Origin: Botrimarina colliarenosi
GTDB lineage: Bacteria > Planctomycetota > Planctomycetia > Pirellulales > Lacipirellulaceae
DNA length: 64,000 nt
Direction of reading: 5' to 3'
Assembly: GCF_007859955.1 (NCBI RefSeq)
Contig: NZ_SJPR01000001.1
Coordinates: 1,803,590-1,867,589, forward strand
Shown: positions 28,065 to 38,034 of the stretch, piece after piece
How the letters are laid out: each line of letters begins with the position of its first letter
Numbering within the stretch: the first letter of the stretch is position 1
Notes under the pieces: generated by a model
The model's input: only the letters and a program-made list of their open reading frames with translations
Told to the model about the DNA's origin: nothing
Databases searched by the model: none
Program-made: the position numbers and the translations under genes

Positions 28065-30011
28065 GCAGCACGCGGCGACGATCGCGGCGCCAGCCGGTTC
28101 GGGGACCGCGACGCTCATCGTCGTGGCGCCGTAGTTCGCCGCCCAGAGGTCGTAGTCCTCGGGCCCGACCGTGCCGTTACCGTCGCCATCGGCGGCGGTC
28201 TCGGTGGTCGACCCCTCGTTGTCACGCCAGACCGTGTAGTCGGCCGCGTTGACGACCCCGTCGCCGTTGTAGTCGCCATCGAGCGGGTCGCCCGTCGCGA
28301 ACACGCTCAGCAGAACCTCATTGGCCGTGTAGTCGATCGCCCAGTCGAGCCCCGCCGGGAGTGTCGGCAGCGGCGCGCTGACGCCGGAGAACTCGCCGCC
28401 GACGCCCCCCCCGGCCAGCAGAATCGCGAACACGTCACCGTCGCTCGGCACGAAGCCGTCCGTCAGCGTGACGCCATACTGGCCGTCGAGCAGAGCGGCG
28501 CCAGTGACGATGAGCGAATCGACCGTGTTGACGCCGCCGATCGTAATCTCGAAAGCGCCCTCGGAGGTCTGCTCGTAGATTTCAAGGAAGGCGGCGCCAT
28601 CAACGTGCAGCGTCCCCGCGTTGACGACCGGTACACTGACCGCGGCGCCGGTCTCGAGGGTCGTCACTCCGCCCGCGAGCAGCGTGACCGAGCCGTTCCC
28701 ACCGAACTCGGCGCCCTGCCGGATGGCGACCACGCCGCCGAGGGCGAGCTGGGCGTCCTCGTCAGCGAGGTGCACCTCGGCGCTCGGGAAGAAAGTGGCG
28801 TCGCCGAGGATCTGCCCCTCGCCGGCGACGTTCACGGTCCCGCGGACGATGGTTTCGCCGTCGAAGAACGTCGCGCCGCTTTGGATGCCCGACGTGGCGA
28901 GCGTCGCGGGGGCGCCCGGCGCGCCGTTTAGGTTGAGCGTCGCCGGCCCTCCCAACGTCCAGCCAAAGCGGAAGTCGGCCTGGTGATTGGCGCCGATCGT
29001 CGCCTCGCCGCCGAAGTTGTCCGCCAGGCGGACGTCGATTCGCAGGTCGCCATCAAGGGCTTCCAGGCGCCCCGTTTCAGTCGAGCCATCGAGATCGAAG
29101 CTCGTTCCGGGCCCGCCCATGACGAGAGGTGAGGCGCCATTAGCTCGCACGAGGCCGTTGTTGACGAAGCCGACCGCGTCGACAAGCCCGGCGCCCTGGA
29201 TAGTCCCGTCGTTGATCGCTTCGCCCGCGAAGGAAAGCACCGAACCGCTAGCGAGCGTGATGGGTCCCGTGAGTGGCGCCGATTTCACACCGATCGAAAG
29301 CGTCGTGTTCGCTTCGAGCTCAATGGCGCCGGTCCCGCCGTCACCCGTTAGGTTGACCACCGCGCCGGGATCGGTCGATTCGATCAGGAACGTAAAGACC
29401 TCCTCAACCGGGGCGCCCGCGGGCCGCGCGACGCGGAGTGTGCCGTTGTTGTTGAGCTGGGTCGCTTCGTTCCCCTCCAGGTCGTCATCGAAGCGGAAAA
29501 CGCCGCCCCCCGTCGCTACGAGGGTCGTCCCTGCATCGAGCGTGACCACGCCGATGCTTCCCGTTCCCGGCGTGGCGGTGGCGAGCCGCGCGAGGGCGTT
29601 CTCTAACTCCAGAGTCGCGCCGGCGATGAGCGTGACGGAGGCCGCGTCGAGCGACGGCGCCAACTCCGGCGTTTCGAACCGGCGGAGGATTAGGCCCGAC
29701 CCTTCGCCACTCGCCAGCACCCCCTCGCTGAGGATGAGCCGACCGGACCCGGTGTCGACCACCGCCCCCGCGGTGAGCTCGACGCCGGCGGCGGTCGTCT
29801 CGTCGGCGAGCGTGACCGTCGCCCCGACCCCTTCGGGCAGGTCGCCGATGGCGGCCGACTGATTGGCGGCGGGCAGGGCGTCGTCGGTCCAATTGTCGGC
29901 GTCTTGCCAGCTACCGCTGCCGGCCCCGCCGTCCCATGACACATCCGCGGCGGGCGCATGATTGGTGGCGAGGACCCCGACGAAAAAGAAAATCGCCTGA
30001 AGAATACGCAT
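28020..30011 (-). CDS. Large secreted beta-helix-like protein with dockerin-like motif and PEP-CTERM tail
   Basis: About 663 residues from ATG 30011 (30047 possible). A signal ([19 protein letters not shown]) is followed by [22 protein letters not shown], a common opening of planctomycete autotransporter-like proteins. Then come repeating Gly/Ala/Val/Asn-rich strands ([47 protein letters not shown]) that predict a beta-helix or beta-solenoid. The C-terminus has a dockerin-like repeat ([20 protein letters not shown]) and [21 protein letters not shown]. It is probably an extracellular adhesin or matrix protein. It is convergent with and overlaps the second GH25 gene. Confidence 0.82.
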   Translation of the reverse strand: MRILQAIFFFVGVLATNHAPAADVSWDGGAGSGSWQDADNWTDDALPAANQSAAIGDLPEGVGATVTLADETTAAGVELTAGAVVDTGSGRLILSEGVLASGEGSGLILRRFETPELAPSLDAASVTLIAGATLELENALARLATATPGTGSIGVVTLDAGTTLVATGGGVFRFDDDLEGNEATQLNNNGTLRVARPAGAPVEEVFTFLIESTDPGAVVNLTGDGGTGAIELEANTTLSIGVKSAPLTGPITLASGSVLSFAGEAINDGTIQGAGLVDAVGFVNNGLVRANGASPLVMGGPGTSFDLDGSTETGRLEALDGDLRIDVRLADNFGGEATIGANHQADFRFGWTLGGPATLNLNGAPGAPATLATSGIQSGATFFDGETIVRGTVNVAGEGQILGDATFFPSAEVHLADEDAQLALGGVVAIRQGAEFGGNGSVTLLAGGVTTLETGAAVSVPVVNAGTLHVDGAAFLEIYEQTSEGAFEITIGGVNTVDSLIVTGAALLDGQYGVTLTDGFVPSDGDVFAILLAGGGVGGEFSGVSAPLPTLPAGLDWAIDYTANEVLLSVFATGDPLDGDYNGDGVVNAADYTVWRDNEGSTTETAADGDGNGTVGPEDYDLWAANYGATTMSVAVPEPAGAAIVAACCLAAVRRRGGESHRQ

Positions 30012-30290
30012 CGGACCGGCCGCCGTGATGACAAGGTTGTGAAACAAGTAGGAGAAGTGAAATTACCGCCTCGGTCCGATTAGGTCAAAGAAAAGAGCCG
30101 CTCGGCGGGCGGTCGTGCTGTCGAATACTTGCGTGAGGAGGGGACGCGACAACTACGCCCCCGCTGAATCGGGAATCGGTTCCTGGACGTGACCCGCCAC
30201 GAAGCGGCGCCGCCCGATTCGCCTTGTGATTGCCGCGACGGGTATAGTACAGGCGGCCGTCATCGTCGCCTAAAACCCGGAGGGCGTTCC

Positions 30291-31187
30291 GTGCCCGACT
30301 CGCTTCGAACCATTCGCTGGATAGCAGTATTGCTTTCATCGCTGGCCGCCAACCCGTCGCCGACCGTGGCGCAACCCTTTGGGCTACCGAATCTTAACTT
30401 TGAAGCTGCCGTCGAAGTGGCCGTCGACGAACCAATGCAAAAACTGCTAGGCCGCATGCATGATGCGTGTAACGACGCCAAGACCCTCTCGGCTGACTTG
30501 GTGTACACGGTCAGTTCGGTGAAGCGTCAGCAGCTGGTGACGGCGAACGTGAAGCTGATGAAGCCGAACTTCGCCAAAGTCGAATACACCTACATCGCCG
30601 AGCCGGCGTTCCCGAGCTTGCTCGGTTGCGATGGGGACCGCGTCTGCTTGTTCACGCCGAGCAGTTTTCGAGCCGACCGGACCTTCGAGCCCGGCCCCTT
30701 CGATCCGTTGCTTGGAGCGCAGCAAGCGAGCGCTCTGGCGAAAGGGGGCGGGAGTTTTTCGTTCGCGCCCGCCGACGGCGAAGCCAGCAACGTGCGTCTC
30801 TGGGACGCGGCGCCACTCCAGGCGTTCTTCAACCCCGACTGGGCGGCTCGGCAGCTCTACGCGAGCGACTTCTCAGAATTCAATCTCGAGAGTCCCCAAA
30901 CGATCGACGGCGTACGGTACGACGTGCTCTACCACCGCTTCCAGCAAGGCAATATCGCGGGGGGCGCCAGCTCGAACTTCAATCAACGACTCTACGTGGC
31001 GCCCGACGGCCTGATCCATCAGTACGTCCTGGAGTTCCAATCGGCCGACGCCAAAGGCGTCCAGGTGGCGCGACTTAAGAACGTGGAAACAAACGAGCCG
31101 ATGGACGCGGAGGACTTCCGTCTGATAATTGACCAATCGGAAGATGTCGAGATCCCCGCGGAAGAGCCGGCGGACGAAGAAAAGTAA
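30291..31187 (+). CDS. LolA/DUF2092-like exported protein
   Basis: 298 residues from GTG 30291. I choose this start because GGAGGG lies about 7 nt upstream and because it yields a signal peptide (LRTIRWIAVLLSSLAANPSP). The longer frame begins in unlikely Arg-rich sequence. The mature protein resembles the LolA/DUF2092 outer-membrane lipoprotein carrier fold: MHDACNDAKTLSADLVYTV, KLMKPNFAKVEYTY, then beta strands VRYDVLYHRF and QRLYVAPDGLIHQYVLEF. Such proteins carry lipids or lipoproteins in the periplasm; planctomycetes have many of uncertain cargo. It converges with ilvC and shares a terminator hairpin. Confidence 0.72.
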   Translation: MPDSLRTIRWIAVLLSSLAANPSPTVAQPFGLPNLNFEAAVEVAVDEPMQKLLGRMHDACNDAKTLSADLVYTVSSVKRQQLVTANVKLMKPNFAKVEYTYIAEPAFPSLLGCDGDRVCLFTPSSFRADRTFEPGPFDPLLGAQQASALAKGGGSFSFAPADGEASNVRLWDAAPLQAFFNPDWAARQLYASDFSEFNLESPQTIDGVRYDVLYHRFQQGNIAGGASSNFNQRLYVAPDGLIHQYVLEFQSADAKGVQVARLKNVETNEPMDAEDFRLIIDQSEDVEIPAEEPADEEK

Positions 31188-31209
31188 GGCGCCGACTCTC
31201 CACTTGAAC

Positions 31210-31245
31210 GAGAAAAAGCCCCGGCCTTACGACCGGGGCTTTCTC
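31210..31245. terminator. Bidirectional intrinsic terminator between the LolA-like gene and ilvC
   Basis: Stem AGCCCCGG / CCGGGGCT extended by AGAAA/TTTCT, with a loop of about 8 nt. An A-run on one side and a T-run on the other let it serve both convergent genes. Confidence 0.85.
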
Positions 31246-31297
31246 ATTTATCGCGAATTAACTGGGCCGGGGCTCAATCGATTTCTGGGCCGAGGGC

Positions 31298-32389
<1,092 letters not shown>

Positions 32390-32399
32390 TCAGAAGTGG

Positions 32400-32463
32400 G
32401 AAGTGGGAAGTCGGAAGTTGGAGAGGGGATTCGAGAACTTTCCCACTTCCGACTTCCCACTTC
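32400..32463. repeat. Intercistronic palindrome between ilvN and ilvC
   Basis: 25-bp arms at 32400-32424 and 32439-32463, about 23 of 25 paired, built of AAGTGGGAAGTCGGAAGT units. The repeat extends one unit upstream on the left. It is not followed by a T-run. Confidence 0.8.
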
Positions 32464-32477
32464 CGCCTTGGTGCTAG

Positions 32478-32996
32478 TTAGGCGTCACCGTCGGACCCGG
32501 GTTCGCCAACGATCGGCCTGTTCACGCTGCGGATCATCGCGATGCGGCCGGTGCGGCAGAGCTCGATGATGCCGAAGGGGCGCATCATGTCGATGAAGGC
32601 TTCGATCTTCTTCTCCTGGCCGGAGAGCTCGATCATCATCTCGTCGGGAGAGACGTCGACGATGCGACCGCGGAAGATGCGGCTCAGCTCGCGGATCTCG
32701 GGGCGGTCCGCCTTATCGGCCTGGACCTTGATGAGCATCAGGTCGCGTTCGACGTGGTCCTTGCTGCTGACATCGTCGACGCGGACCACCGTAACGATCT
32801 TTTCGAGCTGCTTGCGGACCTGCTCGAGGATGTTGTCGTCGCCGACCACGACGAAGGTCATCCGGGAGAGCTCGGGCGACTCGGTCTCGCCGACGGCGAG
32901 GCTGTGGATGTTGTAGGCCCGCGACGCCAGCATGCCGGCGACGTGCGCGAGCACACCGGGAACGTTCTGGACGAGAGCCGAGAGGACGTGACGCAT
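32478..32996 (-). CDS. ilvN: Acetolactate synthase small subunit
   Basis: 172 residues from ATG 32996 (MRHVLSALVQNVPGVLAHVAG). The 73 residues upstream in frame are low-complexity. An N-terminal ACT domain (about 1-75) and the C-terminal regulatory part (ERDLMLIKVQAD, FRGRIVDVSPDEMMIELSG, FIDMMRPFGIIELCRTGRIAM) match IlvN/IlvH. It activates the catalytic subunit and confers valine feedback inhibition. It is the first gene of ilvN-ilvC; the large subunit must lie elsewhere. Confidence 0.95.
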   Translation of the reverse strand: MRHVLSALVQNVPGVLAHVAGMLASRAYNIHSLAVGETESPELSRMTFVVVGDDNILEQVRKQLEKIVTVVRVDDVSSKDHVERDLMLIKVQADKADRPEIRELSRIFRGRIVDVSPDEMMIELSGQEKKIEAFIDMMRPFGIIELCRTGRIAMIRSVNRPIVGEPGSDGDA

Positions 32997-33132
32997 TCGC
33001 CTGGCGGGGGTCGCTGAAGGGGGGCGGGGAGTCGCTCGGAGGCGCCGTGACGGCAGCCGCCGTCGGGCGACGCCGAGCCACGAATCGTAATCGGGGGGAG
33101 GGGCTATCGCAACCAGCCGCCCCCCTGCCGCA

Positions 33133-33161
33133 TTGACCCGGGGGGGCCGGGCCGGTACGCT
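33133..33161 (+). promoter_or_regulatory. Candidate sigma-70 promoter of rpsB
   Basis: TTGACC at 33133-33138, a 17-bp G/C-only spacer and TACGCT at 33156-33161. It predicts a leader of about 195 nt before rpsB. The rest of the 32997-33364 gap contains the leader hairpin and no gene. Confidence 0.45.
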
Positions 33162-33286
33162 GGCCAGACTCGCGACCCTCGAACGGCCCGAAGGGTTCGC
33201 GCAGGTCCCCCTCAAGGGGCCTCACGCATCCGGCCGAAACGACCCAACGCAGGCCCGCGACGGCGTCCCGAAGACGTCCGCCCCGG

Positions 33287-33332
33287 CTCAGCGGGCAAAA
33301 CCCGACCCTCAACAAGGTCGTCGCCCGCTGAG
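33287..33332 (+). promoter_or_regulatory. Stem-loop in the rpsB leader
   Basis: An outer 10-bp stem (33287-33296 with 33323-33332, CTCAGCGGGC/GCCCGCTGAG) and an inner 5-bp stem (33303-33307 with 33316-33320). It ends 20 nt before the GGAGAG ribosome binding site of rpsB. S2 represses its own synthesis through the leader in E. coli; this structure is a candidate for an equivalent, unproven. Confidence 0.45.
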
Positions 33333-33364
33333 GACCCGCCCGTGTGCCCCCTGGAGAGAAATCC

Positions 33365-34156
33365 GTGTCGCTAGTTAACGAGTTGGTGGAAGCAGGCGTT
33401 CACTTCGGTCACCGCGCCAGCCGGTGGAACCCGAAAATGCGGCCGTATATTTACGCCCGCCGCAACCTGATCCACATCATCGACGTCCGCGAGACCATCC
33501 GTGGTCTGCTGCGGGCCAAGAAGTACCTGGCCGACGTCTCGGGCCGGGGAAGCCTCATCCTGTTTGTCGGCACCAAGCGCCAGGCGTCCGAGTCGATCGC
33601 CCGCGAGGCGGCCCGTTGCGGCATGCCGTGGGTCTCGGAGCGTTGGCTCGGCGGCACGCTGACCAACTTCCGCACGATCCGCGACCGGCTCGGCCGGCTC
33701 GAGGAGCTCGAAGCGATCCGCAACAGCGAAGCGATCCACTCGTACTCCAAGAAGATGCAGTCCACGCTCACCCGTGAGTACCGCAAGATCTACCGCAACC
33801 TCAACGGCATGCGGACGATGACGCGGCTGCCGGAGTGCTTGGTGGTCGTCGACCCCAAGAAAGAGAAGAACGCCGTCAAGGAAGCCCGCGCCTTGGGCAT
33901 CGCTGTGGTGTCGCTGATCGACACCGACTGCGACCCCGACACGGTCGACCTGCCGATCCCCGGCAACGACGACAGCATGCGCTCGATCGAGGTGATCACC
34001 CGTCTGATCGCCGACGCGGTCGCCGCCGGCAAGTCGCAGGCCGCGATCCAGCAGCAGATGACCAACGAGGGCGCCGCCAAGCAGGCCGCCCAGAAGGCCG
34101 AGGCCGCCGCGATTGAAGCCAAGGCCGCGGCCGACGAGCCCGCCACGGCGAGCTGA
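33365..34156 (+). CDS. rpsB: 30S ribosomal protein S2
   Basis: 263 residues from GTG 33365, preceded at proper spacing by GGAGAG (33353-33358); GTG 33344 would be upstream of that site. Motifs: [78 protein letters not shown] and [19 protein letters not shown]. An Ala/Lys-rich extension follows the usual end. S2 is assembled late on the small subunit, near the mRNA exit. It is first in the classic rpsB-tsf-pyrH-frr order. Confidence 0.97.
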   Translation: MSLVNELVEAGVHFGHRASRWNPKMRPYIYARRNLIHIIDVRETIRGLLRAKKYLADVSGRGSLILFVGTKRQASESIAREAARCGMPWVSERWLGGTLTNFRTIRDRLGRLEELEAIRNSEAIHSYSKKMQSTLTREYRKIYRNLNGMRTMTRLPECLVVVDPKKEKNAVKEARALGIAVVSLIDTDCDPDTVDLPIPGNDDSMRSIEVITRLIADAVAAGKSQAAIQQQMTNEGAAKQAAQKAEAAAIEAKAAADEPATAS

Positions 34157-34167
34157 AGGCCGAGTGA

Positions 34168-34250
34168 ATTGCGGATTGTCGAGTCGGGATAGCGGATTCC
34201 TACTTAGGGACCGTCCCCCCACTCGCAATCCGCTATCCCAAATCCGCAAT
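34168..34250. repeat. Intercistronic palindrome between rpsB and tsf
   Basis: Left arm 34168-34198 and right arm 34227-34250 with units ATTGCGGATT and GGGATAGCGGATT. The left arm carries an extra 7-base bulge. It occupies the spacer of the ribosomal operon. Confidence 0.75.
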
Positions 34251-34304
34251 AGCTTTGCCGCATCGCATCCGTTGCCGAGCGCGGCACAACCCACCAAGAG
34301 ACCC

Positions 34305-35153
34305 ATGGCCGAAATCACAGCCGCGATGGTGAAGGAGCTGCGCGACGAGACGCAGCTCCCGATGATGGACTGCAAGAAGGCGCTCGCCGAGGCGGGCGGC
34401 GACAAGGAAGCCGCGAAGCAAGCCCTCCGTGAGAAGGGCATCAAGCTCATGGGCGCCCGCGCCGACCGGGCGACCGAGGAAGGCCGCGTCGCGGTGTTCT
34501 CGGGCGTCGATCAGCCGGCCGGCGCCATCATTGAGCTCCAGGTCGAGTCGGCGCCCGTCGCCGGCAACGAAGAGGTCATCGCCCTGGCGAACGACCTCGC
34601 GAAGCAGCTCGCCCTCGGACCCGGCGCCAAGACGCCCGACGAACTGTGGGACCAGACCTCCCCCAGCCAATCTGGCAAGACGCTCCGCGCCATCAAGGAC
34701 GATCTTGAGAACCGCATCCGCGAGGTCTTCAAGCTGGCCCGCATCGAGCGGATCGAAGGCCCGACCGGCGGCTACGTCCACTTCGACGGCAAGACCGGCG
34801 TCCTGCTGGCGGTCACCGGCGGCAACGACGGCCTCGCCAAGGACGTCAGCATGCACGTCGCCGCGATGCAGCCCTCGGCCACGACGATCGACGACCTCGA
34901 CCCGGTGGAGGTCTCCAAGGAGCGCGACATCCTGATCGAGGCCGCCAAGCAAGAGGGCAAGCCCGAGAACATCATCGAAAAGATGGTCGAAGGCCGCATG
35001 CGGAACTTCTACGCCGAGAAGGTCCTCGCCGAGCAGCCCTTCGTGAAGGACGACAAGCAGACCGTCGGCAAGGTCGCCAAGGCGGGCGGCATGGAACTCC
35101 GCGGCTTCTCGCTGTGGAAGGTCGGCCAGACCAGCGGCGCCACCGCCGCCTAA
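34305..35153 (+). CDS. tsf: Translation elongation factor Ts
   Basis: 282 residues from ATG 34305 (MAEITAAMVKELRDETQLPM). The N-terminal UBA-like domain contains the family signature MMDCKKALAEAGGDKEAAKQ. The core domains follow, with EEGRVAVFSG, VESAPVAGNEEVIALANDLA, MHVAAMQPSATTIDDLDP and FVKDDKQTVGKVAKAGGMEL. EF-Ts exchanges GDP for GTP on EF-Tu. It lies 148 bp after rpsB with a palindrome in between, and is followed by an intrinsic terminator, so pyrH probably has its own promoter. Confidence 0.97.
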   Translation: MAEITAAMVKELRDETQLPMMDCKKALAEAGGDKEAAKQALREKGIKLMGARADRATEEGRVAVFSGVDQPAGAIIELQVESAPVAGNEEVIALANDLAKQLALGPGAKTPDELWDQTSPSQSGKTLRAIKDDLENRIREVFKLARIERIEGPTGGYVHFDGKTGVLLAVTGGNDGLAKDVSMHVAAMQPSATTIDDLDPVEVSKERDILIEAAKQEGKPENIIEKMVEGRMRNFYAEKVLAEQPFVKDDKQTVGKVAKAGGMELRGFSLWKVGQTSGATAA

Positions 35154-35180
35154 TCGGCGCGGTGAATAGCGAACGACTCG

Positions 35181-35215
35181 AACGCCCCGGAGCAGCCGCT
35201 CCGGGGCGTTTTCTC
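35181..35215 (+). terminator. Intrinsic terminator after tsf
   Basis: Perfect 12-bp stem AACGCCCCGGAG / CTCCGGGGCGTT with a 6-nt loop, followed by TTCTCATTT. Confidence 0.85.
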
Positions 35216-35220
35216 ATTTC

Positions 35221-35305
35221 TGTAGGAGGCGTCTCCGACGCCGATTTCGGCATCTAAACCGATGCGGCCGTGAGCACGTCATCGGCGTCGGCGACGCCTC
35301 CTACA
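35221..35305. repeat. 85-bp palindromic repeat, family B copy 3 (inverted)
   Basis: 25-bp arms at 35221-35245 and 35281-35305, one mismatch. Relative to the copies at 24036 and 24226 it is inverted, and GGGGTC/GACCCC has become GGCGTC/GACGCC in both arms at once. The interior keeps GATGACGTGCTC (read on the minus strand). Confidence 0.88.
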
Positions 35306-35326
35306 TCAGCGGACATCATCGGCGGC

Positions 35327-35356
35327 TTGGCGGCGCCTTTCTGAGCGGGCTAGACT
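35327..35356 (+). promoter_or_regulatory. Candidate promoter of pyrH
   Basis: TTGGCG at 35327-35332, an 18-bp spacer and TAGACT at 35351-35356, 35 bp before the pyrH ATG. It fits the terminator after tsf. Weak consensus match. Confidence 0.35.
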
Positions 35357-35390
35357 TCTAGCATCCCGCCGCCCCTCGGATCGCCCCGAT

Positions 35391-36143
35391 ATGCCTAGCT
35401 CTTCGTCGACGTCGCCCTACAGCCGGATCATCCTCAAGCTATCGGGCGAGAGCTTTGCGCCCACCGGCGAGCGGGGCATCAGCATGCCCGAGGTCGTGCA
35501 CATCGCGAAGCAGACGGTCCGGGCCGCCCAGCAGGGGGTCGAGATCGGCATCGTCATCGGCGGCGGCAACATCCTCCGCGGCGCCCAATTCACCGCCGGC
35601 GCCAGCAGCATCCAAGAGGCCACCGGCCACTACATGGGGATGCTCGCCACTGTGATCAACGGCCTCGCCCTGCAAGACGCGCTCGAGTCGCTCGGCGCCC
35701 AGACGCGGCTGATGAGCGCCATCAAGATGGACGGCGTCGCCGAGCCCTTCATCCGCCGCCGGGCGAAGCGCCACCTCGAGAAGGGCCGCATCGTGATCTT
35801 CGCGGCCGGCACCGGGGCGCCGTTCGTCACCACCGACACCGCCGCCGCGCAGAAGGCCCTCGAGCTCGAGTGCGACATCCTCATGAAGGCGACCCGCGTC
35901 GATGGCGTCTACAACGACGACCCCGAGAAGAACCCCCACGCGGTGCTGTACGACCACCTCACCTACAACCAGGTGCGCGAAAAGAACCTCCGGGTGATGG
36001 ACTCCACCGCGATCGCCCACTGCATGGAGCACAACCTGCCGATCCTGGTCTTTAATTACCGCAACGATGGCAACATCGAGCGCGCCGTCCGCGGCGAGAC
36101 AATTGGCACCCGCGTCACCAGCGCCGCGCCGGCGCCTGCGTAG
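35391..36143 (+). CDS. pyrH: UMP kinase
   Basis: 250 residues of the amino-acid kinase fold: [25 protein letters not shown] (phosphate-binding glycines), [44 protein letters not shown] and [15 protein letters not shown], all diagnostic of bacterial PyrH. It makes UDP from UMP in pyrimidine synthesis and is usually hexameric and feedback-regulated by UTP. It sits between tsf and frr as in most bacteria. The first ten residues are Ser/Thr-rich and the last few Ala/Pro-rich, with no catalytic meaning. Confidence 0.97.
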   Translation: MPSSSSTSPYSRIILKLSGESFAPTGERGISMPEVVHIAKQTVRAAQQGVEIGIVIGGGNILRGAQFTAGASSIQEATGHYMGMLATVINGLALQDALESLGAQTRLMSAIKMDGVAEPFIRRRAKRHLEKGRIVIFAAGTGAPFVTTDTAAAQKALELECDILMKATRVDGVYNDDPEKNPHAVLYDHLTYNQVREKNLRVMDSTAIAHCMEHNLPILVFNYRNDGNIERAVRGETIGTRVTSAAPAPA

Positions 36144-36152
36144 TGGTGAGGT

Positions 36153-36354
36153 TAGGAAAGGAGATAAGGGGATGTTGGTGATAGGGGGGATCGTGGCCGC
36201 CGCGGGCAATGCCTCTCGTAGGAAATCTGGTCTGCAATTCGAGTCGGTCTCGATCTGACAATTTTTGATTTGTTGATGGAACCATCCCGAGTTGCTCGGC
36301 CCCGTTAGAAAGCCATCCCCATTATCCCCCCACATCCCCCTATCTCCTTTTCTA
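36153..36354. repeat. Large imperfect palindrome between pyrH and frr
   Basis: Arms of about 40 bp at 36153-36191 and 36315-36354, roughly 80 percent paired, built of AAAGGAGATAAGGGGATG-like units. They surround an AT-richer centre. A pyrimidine tract of repeated AGCCCCTA units follows at about 36381-36412. Nothing else is visible in the 36144-36419 gap. Confidence 0.7.
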
Positions 36355-36419
36355 AAGCCGACCGCGAGCTAAGGCCCCCTCAGCCCCTAGCCCCTAATCC
36401 CTAGCCCCTTTCCGAAGCC

Positions 36420-36980
36420 ATGTCCGTTGAAGAGATCTTGCTCGACGCCGAAGAGCGCATGGACAAAGCCGTTGACAAGCTCAAGGGCGACCTTACCGGC
36501 ATCCGCACCGGCCGCGCCAACCCCGGCATGGTCGACTCGCTGCGGGTCGACGCCTACGGGTCGCCGACGCCGCTCAAGCAGCTCGGCAGCGTCAGCGCGC
36601 CCGAGCCACAGCAGCTGGTGATCCGGCCGTTCGACCCGTCGGTCATCAAGGACATCGAGAAGGCGATCATCGCGTCGGACCTCGGCCTCGCGCCGCAGTC
36701 GGACGGCAAGGTCGTGCGGCTCAACATCCCGGCCCTGTCGGGCGACGTCCGCAAGAAGATGGTCGCCCGCACGAAGGACCTCACCGAAGAGACCAAGGTC
36801 GCGATCCGCAACGTCCGCCGCGACGCGAACAAGAGTCTCGACCAAATGGAGAAGGACAAGGAGCTCAGCGAGGACGAGCTGAAGACCTACAAAAACGACG
36901 TCCAGGAGCTGACCGACAAGCACGAGAAAGCCGCCGACGAGCTGGCGAAGTCAAAGACGGCTGAGGTGATGGAGCAGTAA
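36420..36980 (+). CDS. frr: Ribosome recycling factor
   Basis: A 186-residue RRF: EERMDKAVDKLKGDLTGIRTGRANPG, VDAYGSPTPLKQLGSVSAPEP, QLVIRPFDPSVIKDIEKAII, LNIPALSGDVRKKMVARTKDL, VAIRNVRRDANKSL, and the helical end. It dissociates post-termination ribosomes together with EF-G. The usual length is 185 residues, and the usual position is after pyrH. A family A palindrome follows the stop and may mark the transcript end. Confidence 0.97.
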   Translation: MSVEEILLDAEERMDKAVDKLKGDLTGIRTGRANPGMVDSLRVDAYGSPTPLKQLGSVSAPEPQQLVIRPFDPSVIKDIEKAIIASDLGLAPQSDGKVVRLNIPALSGDVRKKMVARTKDLTEETKVAIRNVRRDANKSLDQMEKDKELSEDELKTYKNDVQELTDKHEKAADELAKSKTAEVMEQ

Positions 36981-37000
36981 GATCATCGAACCAAACCAGC

Positions 37001-37082
37001 ACGCCTGAGCCGTGGGCGCCAGCCCTCGGTGGGAACTAGGTACCCGCTTCACTCCGAGGGCTAGCGCCCACGGCTCAGGCGT
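37001..37082. repeat. Palindromic repeat, family A copy 3
   Basis: 29-bp arms at 37001-37029 and 37054-37082 with one mismatch; the core GGCTAGCGCC appears as GGGCTAGCGCCCACGGCTCA in the right arm. 24-nt loop. It lies between frr and the HARE-HTH gene. Confidence 0.9.
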
Positions 37083-37133
37083 AAACTGTTGGCCAGCGTG
37101 TACTAACGCAAATTAATAGCGAAAGGATTGCTC

Positions 37134-37943
37134 GTGGGTGAGCTGACTTGGCACGAAGCGATCCAGCACGTGCTCGCCGAGAATGGCGAGCCGATGCACT
37201 ACCAAGATATAACGGATCGCATTATCGATCTCGACTTGCGTAGCAATTACGGCGCTACGCCAAGACGAACGGTAAACTCCCACCTGAGCATGGCCATAAA
37301 GCGAGACCCGGCCACCTCGCCTTACGAAAAAGTTTCGAAAGCAACCTTTGCACTCCGTACCTTACCCTCTCCCTCAACAAGTCTTGAGCAGCCATCCAGT
37401 CGGCTTTCAATCGATGGAGAAGTAGATAGCGGCGTCGAAGATACGGATCTCGAGGAGGTCGGCCTCATCCAAGCCTTCGGCATGTACTGGCAACGCGACG
37501 CGGTTCATTGGCGGAATAATCCGCCGATCCTCGGGCGGCAGCAGATCGGCGCCGAGACGGTCGATTTCTCCAAGCAGCTCGGCGTTTACCTCCTGCACGA
37601 CGGCCGCGAAGTGACCTATGTCGGTCGCTCGATCGACCGGCCGATGGGACAGCGGCTGTACGAGCACACCAAGGACCGACTCCAAGCCCGTTGGAATCGT
37701 TTTTCGTGGTTCGGCCTGCTCCGCGTTACGGAAGACGGTCAACTGCTGGAGACGCAAGCGACGCTTTCGATTGAACTCGTTGCCGTGACGCTCGAAGCGG
37801 TGCTGATCGAAGGCCTCGAGCCGCGGCAAAACCGCCGTCGTGGGGATGGCTTCAACGCCACGGAATACCTCCAAGCCGAGGACCCCGAGATTCAACGACG
37901 GCAAACCCACCAACTCCTTGATTCACTGAAATCGAAGCTCTAG
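37134..37943 (+). CDS. HARE-HTH and GIY-YIG nuclease-like fusion protein
   Basis: 269 residues. The start is GTG 37134, six nt after AAGGA; TTG 37128 would have no spacing. Residues about 1-75 are a HARE-HTH domain (LTWHEAIQHVLAENGEPMHY, then TVNSHLSMAIKRDP). A 60-residue linker and a short TM-free segment follow. Residues about 150-245 resemble GIY-YIG nucleases: GVYLL, YVGRS, RLYEHTKDRL, EAVLIEGLEPRQN, with the expected Tyr, Arg, Glu and Asn. HARE-HTH domains are linked to DNA-modification and restriction systems, so a modification-sensing or DNA-cleaving role is plausible. It stands alone with no methyltransferase nearby. The first 250 bases are AT-richer than the surroundings, which may indicate transfer. 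Confidence 0.8.
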   Translation: MGELTWHEAIQHVLAENGEPMHYQDITDRIIDLDLRSNYGATPRRTVNSHLSMAIKRDPATSPYEKVSKATFALRTLPSPSTSLEQPSSRLSIDGEVDSGVEDTDLEEVGLIQAFGMYWQRDAVHWRNNPPILGRQQIGAETVDFSKQLGVYLLHDGREVTYVGRSIDRPMGQRLYEHTKDRLQARWNRFSWFGLLRVTEDGQLLETQATLSIELVAVTLEAVLIEGLEPRQNRRRGDGFNATEYLQAEDPEIQRRQTHQLLDSLKSKL

Positions 37944-38034
37944 GTCGTGTCGATCCAATTCCATCGTGGCCACATCCCGTCAGGATCGCGTCGGCCTTTC
38001 GGGAGTCGGCTGCTTGCCAAACCCCTCGACGGCG

